Assembly: GCF_022815645.1 (NCBI RefSeq)
Contig: NZ_JALGRO010000011.1
Location: 1-64,000, forward strand
DNA: 64,000 nucleotides
Source of the DNA: Curtobacterium sp. VKM Ac-2922
GTDB taxonomy: Bacteria > Actinomycetota > Actinomycetes > Actinomycetales > Microbacteriaceae
Reading direction: 5' to 3'
Made by a program: the position numbers and the translations under genes. Of the stretch, positions 22,624-31,483 are shown piece by piece. The notes below the pieces were generated by a model that was not told the DNA's origin, did no database searches, and was given only the letters and a program-made list of their open reading frames with translations. Position 1 is the first letter of the stretch. Each line of letters opens with the position of its first letter.

Positions 22624-25172
22624 CAGCGTTCTCCTTCGGGTCCGACGATCCAGGTGTCCTTGGCGCCGCCGCCGCGCGAGGAGTTGACGACCATGCTGCC
22701 CTCGGGCGCGACCCGTGTCAGCGCGACGTCGGCCAGGTGGACGTCGTCCGGCCCGGTCCCCGTGACGTAGACGAACGCGCGCAGGTCGACGTGCCGCGGA
22801 TCGAGTCCGGCCGGCCCGATGGTCGGGTGCGAGGACAGCTGCACCACTTCCTGTCCGACCCATGCCGACGGGTCCGCGGCGATCCGTCGGCGGCGTTCGG
22901 CGACCTCGGGAGCGCTGGCGCTCGGGCCGATCAGGACGTCACGCCCGCCCTCGCCGTCGACGGGCTTGGTCACGAGTTCGCCGACGCGGTCGAGCACCGA
23001 CAGCCGCTCGCCCTCGAGCTCGGGTCGGTAGGTCGGAACGGACTCGAGCAGCGGCTTCTGCTCGAGGTAGTACCAGATCAGGTCGGGGACGTTGACGTAC
23101 ATCGCCTTGTCGTCCAACAGGGCGTTGCCGGGGGCGTTCGCCAGGTACACGCCGCCAGCCTGGGCGACGTCGAGGACCCGCGGCCCCAGGTCCGGCAGGC
23201 GGTCGTTCGTCAGGGCGCGGACGTCACGGTCGATCCGCAGGTAGAGCGCGTCGAGGACCTGACCGCTCGGCGCGTGCACCACGTGGCCGTCGACGACGTC
23301 GAGGTCCGACTCGGTCACCAGGTGCATGCCGGCACCGTCCGCCAGCCGCCGGTGCTCGTACCAGGCACCCGCGCCGGGACCGTCGGTCAACAGCGCCAGC
23401 ACCGGGTCGGAGGCTCCGGTCACCGCCGTCGCGTTCGTCCGGAGCGTCGTGCGGAGCCGCTCCGGCACCGTGGCCGGGTCACGCAGACGGGGTGGCCGTG
23501 GGGCTTCGGGCACCACGGCGTCCATCAGCTCGCGCAGCGCCAGCCCGTAGGCGACGCCGGACGGCGACCGCACGTTGTCCTCGAGCACCCGCCAGCCGCC
23601 GAACTCGTTGCGGACCAGGTCGAAGCCGATCACGGGCGCCCGAACGGCGGTGGCGGGGAGCCGCGCGGCGTCGGGGTCCCAGCCGTTCGCCCCGACGAAG
23701 TCGTCGTCGTCCATGGCGCCGTCGGTCACGATGCGCCGCGGCCCGTAGGCGTCGCGCAGGAACAGCTCGATCGCACGAGCCCGCTGCACCAGTCCGGCCT
23801 CGAGCTGCGCCCACTCGTAGGCACTGACGGTGCGCGGCACCAGGTCGCAGCCGAACGCCTGGACGCCGCCGTCCACCACGAACCCGACCTCGTGCTCGCG
23901 GGTCCAGACGTCGCGTGCGGCGCAGTGCTCGATCGTGGTGTCGACGTCCCACCGGCCGAAGTACGCCGCCAGGTCGCGGAACGCCGGTCGGGGGCGTGCC
24001 CCGGGCCCGACGGCCTCGTCGCCCGCACGCACCCGGTACGACGGGATCGCGGCGACGTGGTGCTCGTCGCGGCCGGACGGGGTGCCCGCGGTGTCCTCGA
24101 CCACCTGCGCCACGACGTCGTCGAGCTCGCCGCGTTCGGCGTACGCCGTGCGCTGCCGGTCGGTGGAGTTGCCCCGGGCCAGGGTGTCCTCGAGCAGGGC
24201 CGTCACGGTGCCCCAGTCGCCGAGTTCTTCGAGCTGCGGCCGCAGCCGTGACACGAGCTGCCGTACGGCGACCTCGGCCGGCAGCCGCTCCGGGTGCTGC
24301 CCGAGTCCGAGCAGGTCGCCGCTCAGGCCACTGCGGGCGGCCTGCCACATCGCCGCACGGTGCAGCGGCTCGCTGCGTGGGTGCCACTCGGCGCCGGACT
24401 CGACGGCCACCTCGGCCCGACGGACGGCGGCGCGGAACAGTCCGGCGATCAGCACGGCGTCGTCGACCACCGGCGTGGCATCGCAGACCCGCAGCTCGAG
24501 CGTCGGAGCGTGCGAGGACGGTCGCACGTCGAAGTACGCCATCTTCTTGTCGGCGATGACCCCGGACGCGATCAGGTCGTCGAGCACCTTGTCGTACTCG
24601 GCCGCGTTGTCGACCCGACCGAAGCTGCCGGCGGACGGCCAGCGCTGCCAGATGATGCTCCGGAACGACGCGTACCCGGTGTCCTGCCCGTTCCAGAACG
24701 GACTCGACGCGCTCAACGCGAGCAGTGCCGGCAGCGTCGGTGCCACGCGCTGGGCGATCTGCACCGCCAGGTCGCGGTCGCTCACCCCGACGTGCACCTG
24801 CAGCCCGCAGATGAGCTGTTCGTCGACGAGCATCCGGTACTGCTCCTGCATCCGACCGAAGCGCCCACCGCTCGTGAGCTCGAAGTCGGCGTACTCGGAC
24901 CGTGGCGCGGTGCCGGCGGCCGCGATCGTGACGCCCGACGGCGCGATCGCTGCCGCGAGCTCACGCCGCAGGTCGACGATCACCCGGCGCAGGTCGTCCA
25001 GGGTCGTCACCACCGGGGTGTTCGTCTCGATGGTGGTCCGCTGCAGTTCGGCGCCGAAGCGGTCGGCGGGCAGCTTGGGCAGAAGGCGCGGGGCCTTCGC
25101 GGAAAGTCGGCCGGACTCGAGGTCGATGAGGTGCAGCTCTTCCTCGGCGCCGAGCGTCAGCTCTGCACTCAT
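22623..25172 (-). CDS. GCS2 carboxylate-amine ligase fused to a circularly permuted ATP-grasp ligase
   Basis: This 849-residue two-enzyme protein begins with a YbdK/GCS2-type glutamate-cysteine-ligase-like domain (residues 1 to about 370: GAEEELHL, CGLQVHVGVSD near 122, YFDVRPSSHAPTLELRVCD near 213). It continues with a circularly permuted ATP-grasp domain (from about 395: DNVRSPSGVAYGLALREL, GNALLDDKAMYVNVPDLIWYY, SSRGGGAKDTWIVGP). Both families form amide bonds from carboxylates using ATP. A fusion suggests two successive ligations building a short peptide or peptide-like compound. It heads the operon with the amidotransferase and S9 peptidase. Product unknown. Confidence 0.88.
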   Translation of the reverse strand: MSAELTLGAEEELHLIDLESGRLSAKAPRLLPKLPADRFGAELQRTTIETNTPVVTTLDDLRRVIVDLRRELAAAIAPSGVTIAAAGTAPRSEYADFELTSGGRFGRMQEQYRMLVDEQLICGLQVHVGVSDRDLAVQIAQRVAPTLPALLALSASSPFWNGQDTGYASFRSIIWQRWPSAGSFGRVDNAAEYDKVLDDLIASGVIADKKMAYFDVRPSSHAPTLELRVCDATPVVDDAVLIAGLFRAAVRRAEVAVESGAEWHPRSEPLHRAAMWQAARSGLSGDLLGLGQHPERLPAEVAVRQLVSRLRPQLEELGDWGTVTALLEDTLARGNSTDRQRTAYAERGELDDVVAQVVEDTAGTPSGRDEHHVAAIPSYRVRAGDEAVGPGARPRPAFRDLAAYFGRWDVDTTIEHCAARDVWTREHEVGFVVDGGVQAFGCDLVPRTVSAYEWAQLEAGLVQRARAIELFLRDAYGPRRIVTDGAMDDDDFVGANGWDPDAARLPATAVRAPVIGFDLVRNEFGGWRVLEDNVRSPSGVAYGLALRELMDAVVPEAPRPPRLRDPATVPERLRTTLRTNATAVTGASDPVLALLTDGPGAGAWYEHRRLADGAGMHLVTESDLDVVDGHVVHAPSGQVLDALYLRIDRDVRALTNDRLPDLGPRVLDVAQAGGVYLANAPGNALLDDKAMYVNVPDLIWYYLEQKPLLESVPTYRPELEGERLSVLDRVGELVTKPVDGEGGRDVLIGPSASAPEVAERRRRIAADPSAWVGQEVVQLSSHPTIGPAGLDPRHVDLRAFVYVTGTGPDDVHLADVALTRVAPEGSMVVNSSRGGGAKDTWIVGPEGER

Positions 25173-25336
25173 GTCTGGAACCTACCGAAGGGACGCCCGG
25201 GTGCGCCCGCGTCGGACGAGATCGTCTCGCGCCCGTAACAATCTGGTGGTGCGTGGCCCCGGAGTCCGTCGCTGTGGGCGGTCGCGGGGTACAGGCGCGC
25301 TGGGAGCGAGCGCGCGCGGCACCGTAGGAATGAGGG

Positions 25337-26683
25337 ATGACGGCGACCGCGTTCTGCTTGCACGCCCTCGGGTCCAGCTCCGAGGAGTTCGCCACGATGC
25401 GGACCCGCCTGGCGGGGACCCTCGACCTGATCGGCATCGACCTGCCGGGGTTCGGTCGTTCGTCCGCCGCGACGGGCACCAGCGTCGAGGAGATGGTCGA
25501 ACGCGTCGAGCGTGCCGTCGGCCGCAGTGGCGCGACCGAGTGGGTGCTGATCGGCCACTCGATGGGCGGGAAGGTCGCCTCGGTCGTCGCGTCGCGGACG
25601 ATCGACGGCTCGAACGGGCTGTTCGGGCTGCGCGCCGTCGTGCTGCTCGCCGCGTCGCCGCTGTCGCCCGAGCCGATGGACGACGAACGCCGCAAGACGA
25701 TGCTCGACTGGGCGGCGGACGGTGAGATCGGGGCCGATGAAGCCGACACGTTCGTCACCGCGAACACCGACGGCCCCCTGCCGCCGGAGCCGTCCGCGAT
25801 GGCCGTGCACGACGTGCAGCGCGCCGACCCGCGGGCCTGGACCGACTGGCTCGTCCGTGGCAGCCGCGAGGACTGGTCGGCCGAGTTCCCGCCGAACCCC
25901 GTGCCCGCACTGGTGCTGGCCGGCGCGTCGGACGGTGACCTCGGACCCGAGGCGCAGCGCACCCTGAACCTGCCGCACTGGCCGAACGGCGAGTTCGACG
26001 TCGTGCCGGGCGCCGCGCACCTGCTGCCGTGGGAGCGCCCGGACCAGGTCGCCGAGCGCATCCGTGCCTTCTGGGAGCGCCGGGTCGCACCGAGCCCGGT
26101 CGTGCCGCCCACGACCGTGCGCGTGATCGCGTCGCCCCGTGTCAGCGCCCGGACCCGCGGGATCCTGGCCGTCCGCGCGCTGGCGGACGACCCCGGCGCC
26201 GAGCCCCGGGTGCTCTCCGCACAGCAGCTGACGACCCTGCGTGCGGTCGCCCGGGTCGTGGTGCCGCAGGACGGCCTGCAGGTCGACCTCGCCCTGCGCG
26301 TCGACGCCCAGCTCGCCGCCGGCGCGGGTGACGGCTGGCGACCGGACGGGCTGCCCGTCGACGTCGAGGCGTACCGCGCCGGACTCGATGCGCTCGCACC
26401 CGAGGCCGACCGGGGTGACGTCCACCTGACGGCCGTGCTCGATGCGGTCACCCGGGGCGAGCACGAACCCGCCGCCGGATCCCTCGACGCGGCGCAGCTG
26501 CAGGCCTGGGCCGAGGACGCCAGCGTCGACCTGGTCAAGCAGTGGGTCGCACACCCCGCCACGATGGCGGAGATCGACTACGACGGCTTCGCCAACGGTG
26601 GCGACGGCGTCCGCAAGCAGGGCTTCCTGCTCCTCGGAGCGGGCCAGCGCGAAGCATGGGAACCGGCGGGAGCCACACGATGA
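25337..26683 (+). CDS. Alpha/beta hydrolase fused to a gluconate 2-dehydrogenase subunit 3-like domain
   Basis: This 448-residue protein joins two domains. Residues 1 to about 255 are an alpha/beta hydrolase with an LHALGSSSEEF oxyanion region, nucleophile Ser in LIGHSMGGKVAS and late His in PGAAHLLPW. Residues about 290-448 resemble the gluconate 2-dehydrogenase subunit 3 family (LSAQQLTTLRAVARVVVPQDG; AHPATMAEIDYDGFANGG). No Tat or Sec signal is present, unlike exported subunit 3 proteins. It overlaps the GMC oxidoreductase by ATGA, so the subunit-3 part probably partners that enzyme while the hydrolase may open a lactone or ester. Confidence 0.82.
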   Translation: MTATAFCLHALGSSSEEFATMRTRLAGTLDLIGIDLPGFGRSSAATGTSVEEMVERVERAVGRSGATEWVLIGHSMGGKVASVVASRTIDGSNGLFGLRAVVLLAASPLSPEPMDDERRKTMLDWAADGEIGADEADTFVTANTDGPLPPEPSAMAVHDVQRADPRAWTDWLVRGSREDWSAEFPPNPVPALVLAGASDGDLGPEAQRTLNLPHWPNGEFDVVPGAAHLLPWERPDQVAERIRAFWERRVAPSPVVPPTTVRVIASPRVSARTRGILAVRALADDPGAEPRVLSAQQLTTLRAVARVVVPQDGLQVDLALRVDAQLAAGAGDGWRPDGLPVDVEAYRAGLDALAPEADRGDVHLTAVLDAVTRGEHEPAAGSLDAAQLQAWAEDASVDLVKQWVAHPATMAEIDYDGFANGGDGVRKQGFLLLGAGQREAWEPAGATR

Positions 26684-28269
26684 AGCTGAACGACCAGCGC
26701 CGCTACGACCAGGACGAGATCGTCGACGTGGTCGTCGTCGGCACCGGAGCGGGTGGTGCGCCGCTGCTGGCGACCCTGGCCCGACGTGGCCTGCGGGTCG
26801 TGGCACTCGAGGCCGGCCCGAACACCGAGCCGGGCGACCACACCCCCGACGAGGTCGAGGCCCCCGGCGACATCAACTGGATGGACGAGCGGATCAGCGG
26901 CGGCAGCGCTCCGACCGCCTTCGGTCCGAACAACAGCGGCACCGGTGTCGGCGGTTCGACCCTGCACTGGGGTGCGTTCACGCCCCGCCCGAACGCGCAC
27001 GACATCCGGCTGCGGACCGACTCCGGACAGGGCGAGGACTGGCCGATCGACCACGACGAACTCGTGCGCTGGATCGAGCAGGCCGAGCACGACGTGGGTG
27101 TCGCCGGGCCCGCGCACTACCCGTGGGACCCCGCGCGCCGCTACCGGATGGGTCCGCCCGCCCGGAACGCCTCGTCGGACATGATGATGCGCGGCACCGC
27201 TGCCCTCGGCATCACCGCGACGGACGCCCCGGTCGGCCTGACCACCGAGGACCGCATGCAGGAGCACCACGGCCTGCGCCAGGCCTGTGTCGCGTGCGGC
27301 TCCTGCCACCAGGGCTGCCGGAACGGCGCCAAGGTGTCGATGGACACGACGTACCTGCCCGCCGCCGTCGCCTTCGGTGCCGAGATCCGGGCCGAGGCCG
27401 TCGTGCACGGCATCGAGCTCGACGGCGCCGGTCGTGTCGAGGCCGTCGTCTACCGGCAGGGCGGCCGCGACCACCGCCAGCGGTGCCGAGCCCTCGTGCT
27501 GGCCGCCGGCGGGATCGAGACCCCGCGACTCCTGCTGCACACCGGCCTTGCCAACAGCAGCGGCCAGGTCGGGCGGAACTTCACGGCCCACGGCGCCACC
27601 CAGGTCTGGGCGACGTTCGACGAGTCCATGCGCTCGTACCGCGGGTACCCGTCGTCGATCATCACCGAGGACTTCATCCGGCCCGAGGGCGTGGACTTCG
27701 CGGGCGGCTACCTGATCCAGAGCCTCGGCGCGCAGCCGCTCACGCTGGCCACGTCGCTCGTCCGGGGTGGCGAGCTCCGCGGCGCCGCACTGGTCAAGGC
27801 CGTGCGGGACTACCCCCGCATGGCCGGCGTCGGCATCAACGCCGAGTGCCTGCCGTACGACGACAACCGACTGGTGCTGACCGACGAGCTCGACGCGAAC
27901 GGCATGCCCGTCGCCCGGGTCACCTTCAGCCCCGGCGACAACGAGGCGGCGATCGCCGAGCACGCGATCGCCACGATGACCGCGATCGTCGAGGCCGCCG
28001 GCGGCACCGACGTCCGTGTGCTCGACCGCACCGCGCACACCGTGGGCACCGCGCGCATGGGCACCGACCCCGGACGCTCGGTGGTCGATGCCGCGGGCCG
28101 GTCGTGGGACGTCCCGAACATGTGGATCGTCGACAACTCGGTCTTCCCGAGCTCGCTCATCGCCAACCCGGCGCTGACCATCATGGCGCTGTCGCTCCGC
28201 ACCGCCGAGCGGCTGCTGGCCGACGACGCACCTGCGGACCGCGCGCAGGCGGCGCACACCGCCGCCTGA
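26680..28269 (+). CDS. GMC-family FAD oxidoreductase (gluconate-dehydrogenase large-subunit type)
   Basis: This 529-residue flavoprotein has the FAD loop VVGTGAGGAPLLATLARRG (residues about 18-36), the GGSTLHWG element, a Cys cluster CVACGSCHQGC, and the C-terminal GMC signature with DNSVFPSSLIANPALTIMAL. The Cys cluster and fused partner domain fit gluconate/fructose-type dehydrogenases that oxidise sugars or sugar acids and pass electrons to a cytochrome. No cytochrome c subunit gene is present here. It shares an ATGA overlap with the upstream fusion gene. A hairpin follows 19 bases after the stop. Confidence 0.88.
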   Translation: MKLNDQRRYDQDEIVDVVVVGTGAGGAPLLATLARRGLRVVALEAGPNTEPGDHTPDEVEAPGDINWMDERISGGSAPTAFGPNNSGTGVGGSTLHWGAFTPRPNAHDIRLRTDSGQGEDWPIDHDELVRWIEQAEHDVGVAGPAHYPWDPARRYRMGPPARNASSDMMMRGTAALGITATDAPVGLTTEDRMQEHHGLRQACVACGSCHQGCRNGAKVSMDTTYLPAAVAFGAEIRAEAVVHGIELDGAGRVEAVVYRQGGRDHRQRCRALVLAAGGIETPRLLLHTGLANSSGQVGRNFTAHGATQVWATFDESMRSYRGYPSSIITEDFIRPEGVDFAGGYLIQSLGAQPLTLATSLVRGGELRGAALVKAVRDYPRMAGVGINAECLPYDDNRLVLTDELDANGMPVARVTFSPGDNEAAIAEHAIATMTAIVEAAGGTDVRVLDRTAHTVGTARMGTDPGRSVVDAAGRSWDVPNMWIVDNSVFPSSLIANPALTIMALSLRTAERLLADDAPADRAQAAHTAA

Positions 28270-28287
28270 CGCGATGCATCGCTGACG

Positions 28288-28319
28288 GGAGGCGCGGTGC
28301 CCGCTGACACCGCGCCTCC
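28288..28319. terminator. Hairpin terminator after the GMC gene
   Basis: GGAGGCGCGGTG (28288-28299) pairs perfectly with CACCGCGCCTCC (28308-28319) around an 8-base loop. Flanking CTGAC and GTCTG resemble the arms of the palindromic element seen at 8373-8416, so this is a diverged copy with a GCGC core. Confidence 0.7.
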
Positions 28320-28349
28320 AGTCTGCGATCCGTCACCGCTGGTGCGTCG

Positions 28350-28393
28350 TTGGTCGCCTGGTGCAAGGAACCTTCCTCGCACCAGGCGGCCAA
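28350..28393. terminator. 15-bp inverted repeat with nested AAGG-CCTT loop
   Basis: TTGGTCGCCTGGTGC (28350-28364) pairs with GCACCAGGCGGCCAA (28379-28393), with one wobble. The 14-base loop contains AAGGAACCTT, which can fold again. It sits midway between the convergent GMC and permease genes. Confidence 0.65.
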
Positions 28394-28430
28394 CCCCGTA
28401 CACGACTCCGCGGACCTCGCACGGTGCGCA

Positions 28431-28466
28431 GGTGAGCACGGTGCGCACGTGAGCACCGTGCTCACC
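28431..28466. terminator. Perfect 14-bp inverted repeat before the permease stop
   Basis: GGTGAGCACGGTGC (28431-28444) pairs perfectly with GCACCGTGCTCACC (28453-28466) around an 8-base loop. It is 23 bases from the 3' end of the minus-strand permease gene and probably terminates the polyamine transporter operon. Confidence 0.65.
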
Positions 28467-28488
28467 ACCGGACCATGCGAGCGGGACC

Positions 28489-29358
28489 TCACCCGCGCGT
28501 GCGCGCCAACCGCCGGTTGAGCGCCCCGTTGAGCAGCGCGACGAGCAGCCCGACCGCGAACACCAGCGTCCCGAAGCACAGCACCTGCGGGGGCATCCCG
28601 GCCTTGGCGGCGCCGTACACGAACAGCGGGAACGTCACCGCGGGACCGGCGACGAACGACGTGATCACGTAGTCGTCGATCGACATCGCCAGCGCGAGCA
28701 GCCCCGCGGCCAGCATGCCCGGCGCGAGCAACGGCAGCGTCACGAGCCGGAACGCCTGGAACGGTGTCGCACCGAGGTCGCCGGCCGCCTCTTCGAGCGC
28801 GCGCGAGGTCCCGGCGATCCGCGCCCGCAGCACGACGACCACGTACGCCACGTCGAACGCGACGTGTGTCAGCAGCACCGTCAGGAACCCGGTGCCGAGC
28901 CCGATCGACAGGAAGAACGACAGGGACGCGGATCCGACGACGATCGACGGTGCGGCGATGTCGGCGAACACGACCGAGTTCACCACGCCGCGCCCCGGGA
29001 ACCGGTACCGCTCGAGCGCCAGGGCGAGCGGCAGGCCGATCGCGACGGACACGATCGCGGCCAGGAACGCGACGACGACCGAGGTGACGAAGGCCTGGCC
29101 GAGCCCGGACACGTTCACCAGGTTGGCGTACCAGTACGTCGTGAAGCCGTTCCAGGCGAACGACAGCCGGTTCGTGGGGGCGTCGTTGAACGAGTACACG
29201 ACCATGTACACGATCGGCACCAGGGTGATCGCGATGACGACCCAGTACACGATCGCCAACCACGGCCCGCGGCGGTTCACGCCGTTGCGGTGCACGACCG
29301 GCGCGGAGACCGGCGATGCCGACCCTGCGGACGAACGGGGCGGTGCGACGGTGGTCAT
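28489..29358 (-). CDS. potC: ABC transporter permease, PotC-type
   Basis: This 289-residue membrane protein has six predicted helices and the EAA loop EEAAGDLGATPFQAFRLVTLPLLAPG used to contact the ATPase. With the upstream permease, binding protein and ATPase it forms a spermidine/putrescine-class importer. Its ATG overlaps the upstream permease stop (ATGA). The surrounding polyamine-degrading enzymes support putrescine as cargo, though the exact ligand is not proven. Confidence 0.9.
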   Translation of the reverse strand: MTTVAPPRSSAGSASPVSAPVVHRNGVNRRGPWLAIVYWVVIAITLVPIVYMVVYSFNDAPTNRLSFAWNGFTTYWYANLVNVSGLGQAFVTSVVVAFLAAIVSVAIGLPLALALERYRFPGRGVVNSVVFADIAAPSIVVGSASLSFFLSIGLGTGFLTVLLTHVAFDVAYVVVVLRARIAGTSRALEEAAGDLGATPFQAFRLVTLPLLAPGMLAAGLLALAMSIDDYVITSFVAGPAVTFPLFVYGAAKAGMPPQVLCFGTLVFAVGLLVALLNGALNRRLARTRG

Positions 29359-30278
29359 ACGAGGTCCTCGAGGTCGTCGGTGCCGGAGACGCGGGCGTAG
29401 ATGAACAGGATGATGCCGAGCACGACCATCAGCACGGTCGACAGCGCCGCGGCGACGTTGTACTGCTGGTTGCCGGAGTAGGCGTCCTGGATCGCCTGCC
29501 CGATCGTGTACGTGTTCGTCCCGCCCAGCAGCGCCGAGTTGACGGGGTCGCCCACGCAGTCGATGAACACCAGGAGCACCCCGGCGAAGATGCCCGAGCG
29601 GGACAGCGGCAGCGTCGTGTGCCAGAACGCGCGGGCCTTGCCGGCGTACAGGTCGTTCGCCGCTTCACCCAGTCGTGGGTCGATGCGCTCGAGCGCGGCG
29701 TAGATCGGCAGCACCATGAACGCCAGGTCGTTGTAGGCGTCCCCGAAGATGACCGCCCCGCCGGTACCCAGGATGTGGAAGTCCTTGCCCGCCAGCCCGA
29801 TGCCCTGCAGCACGGTGACGACGGGCCCCTGCGACGCCAGCACGAACGCCCACATGTCGGTGCGGATGACGAACGACACCAGGAAGCTGATGAACACGAG
29901 CATGAGCAGCGGGTTCTTCCACCGCGGCGACACCCGGAACGCGACGAAGTACGCCACCGGGTACCCGACGATGATCGTCACGACCGTGGCTGCCAGGCCG
30001 TACCAGAGCGACCGCAGCAGGAACGTCAGGTACGGCACCTGCGGGTCGACGAACAGCGACGAGTAGATGCCGAAGTTCCACGTGAACGTGTAGCCGTCGT
30101 CCGGGTTGCCCGACATCAGCGAGACGATCAGCCCGGACACCAGCGGGATCACGAAGAACACGCAGAGGTACGCGGTCCCGACCAGCGCGAGCAGGAACGG
30201 CGTGCTGCGACGACGCCCTCGGCGCACCGGCGCGGTGCCGGCGGGCCCGAGCCCCGGGGCCACCCCGACGGCGCTCAC
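29355..30278 (-). CDS. potB: ABC transporter permease, PotB-type
   Basis: This 307-residue membrane protein has the PotB pattern: an N-terminal helix (PFLLALVGTAYLCVFFVIPL), NFGIYSSLF, RTDMWAFVLASQG, and the EAA loop GEAANDLYAGKARAFWHTTLPLS. The GTG start at 30278 was chosen because it overlaps the binding-protein stop (GTGA); the frame is open further upstream only as antisense of that gene. It makes the transmembrane channel with the next permease. Confidence 0.9.
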   Translation of the reverse strand: MSAVGVAPGLGPAGTAPVRRGRRRSTPFLLALVGTAYLCVFFVIPLVSGLIVSLMSGNPDDGYTFTWNFGIYSSLFVDPQVPYLTFLLRSLWYGLAATVVTIIVGYPVAYFVAFRVSPRWKNPLLMLVFISFLVSFVIRTDMWAFVLASQGPVVTVLQGIGLAGKDFHILGTGGAVIFGDAYNDLAFMVLPIYAALERIDPRLGEAANDLYAGKARAFWHTTLPLSRSGIFAGVLLVFIDCVGDPVNSALLGGTNTYTIGQAIQDAYSGNQQYNVAAALSTVLMVVLGIILFIYARVSGTDDLEDLV

Positions 30279-31483
30279 GACTGCACCACCGCGTTGAAGA
30301 TGCCGTTCCACTGCGAGTACTCGTCGTAGTTGGCGAACACGCGGAACTCGTGCGACTTCGCCAGCACCGACGCATCGGGGAACACCAGCGGGCTGTCCGC
30401 CACGGTGGCGTCCTTGAGTTCGTCGCGCACGTAGTCCTCGGCTGCGGGCACCGGGCACACGTAGTTGACGTAGTCCTCGACGATGCCGGCGATCCGGGGC
30501 GTGTAGTAGTAGTCCATCCAGGTCAGCGCCGACAGCGGGTTGGCGGCCTGCTTGGGGATCAGCATGTTGTCGTGCCAGGTCATCTGGCCCTCGTCCGGCG
30601 TGATGAACTCCAGGTGCGGGAACCCGGACTGCTGCGCCTGGAACACGTCACCCGACCACGCCTGCGTGATCCACGTGTCGCCGTTCTCCAACCGGTTGAT
30701 GTAGCTCTGGTCGTAGAACCCTGCGACGCTCGGCCGCAGCGTCCGCAGCCAGTCCTGGGCCTTCCGCCAGTCCGCCGGCGTCGAGGTCTCCGGCGCGATG
30801 CCGAGCGCCAGCAGCGCCAGCGACCCGAGCTCGGTGTTGTCGCTCATCAGCCCGATGCGCCCGCGGAACGCCGGATCGAGCAGGTCCTGGAACGAGGTGA
30901 TCTTCCGCCCGGTGTACTTCGGGTTGTACGCCAGGCCCGTGAACCCGGTCTGCCACACGACGGAGTGCTTGTTGCCCGGATCGTAGTTCGGGTCCTTCAC
31001 CGCGTCCGACGCGTACTTGGCGAAGTTCGGCATGCGCGACCGGTCGAGCTGGCACACGAAGCCGTTCTTGATCATCTCGGTGAGCTCGTACCCGTTCGTC
31101 ATGACGACCAGGTCGTAGCCCGTCGATCCCTGGGCCCGCAGGATCGGGGAGACGGTGGCGTAGAACGTCGCGTTGTCCTGGATCACCGCCTGGTAGTCCA
31201 CCGCGATGCCCGTCTCCTGCTCGAACAGCCGCAGGGACTCGGACTTGCCGTGGTCGGAGTCGATGTACAGCGGCCAGTTCGCGAAGTTCAGGTCCTTGGT
31301 CTGCTTCGCGTTCCGCCAGAAGGCGCTCCAGTCGACGGGGTCGCCCTGCGATCCGGCCGAGCCCTTGATGCTGCACCCGGTCAGCACGGCGGCGAGCGCC
31401 GCGGCACCGCCACCGGCCAGCAGACCCCGGCGACTGACGCGGGCGGACGTCAGTCCGCGCAGCAGGTCGGGTCCGGCGCTCAT
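30275..31483 (-). CDS. potD: Polyamine-type extracellular substrate-binding lipoprotein
   Basis: This 402-residue protein carries a twin-arginine lipoprotein signal: SRRGLLAGG, a hydrophobic stretch and lipobox LTGC (residues about 17-38). The mature part has NFANWPLYID, YDLVVMTNGYELTEMI, WITQAWSGDVFQAQ and the C-terminal YDEYSQWNGIFN region typical of PotD/SpuD proteins. It captures substrate outside the membrane and delivers it to the two permeases. Its ATG overlaps the ATPase stop. Confidence 0.9.
   Translation of the reverse strand: MSAGPDLLRGLTSARVSRRGLLAGGGAAALAAVLTGCSIKGSAGSQGDPVDWSAFWRNAKQTKDLNFANWPLYIDSDHGKSESLRLFEQETGIAVDYQAVIQDNATFYATVSPILRAQGSTGYDLVVMTNGYELTEMIKNGFVCQLDRSRMPNFAKYASDAVKDPNYDPGNKHSVVWQTGFTGLAYNPKYTGRKITSFQDLLDPAFRGRIGLMSDNTELGSLALLALGIAPETSTPADWRKAQDWLRTLRPSVAGFYDQSYINRLENGDTWITQAWSGDVFQAQQSGFPHLEFITPDEGQMTWHDNMLIPKQAANPLSALTWMDYYYTPRIAGIVEDYVNYVCPVPAAEDYVRDELKDATVADSPLVFPDASVLAKSHEFRVFANYDEYSQWNGIFNAVVQS

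Noticed and set aside
22425-24251. A 608-codon plus-strand frame opposite the ligase fusion
   Set aside because: Antisense shadow of the GCS2/ATP-grasp gene, without recognisable motifs.
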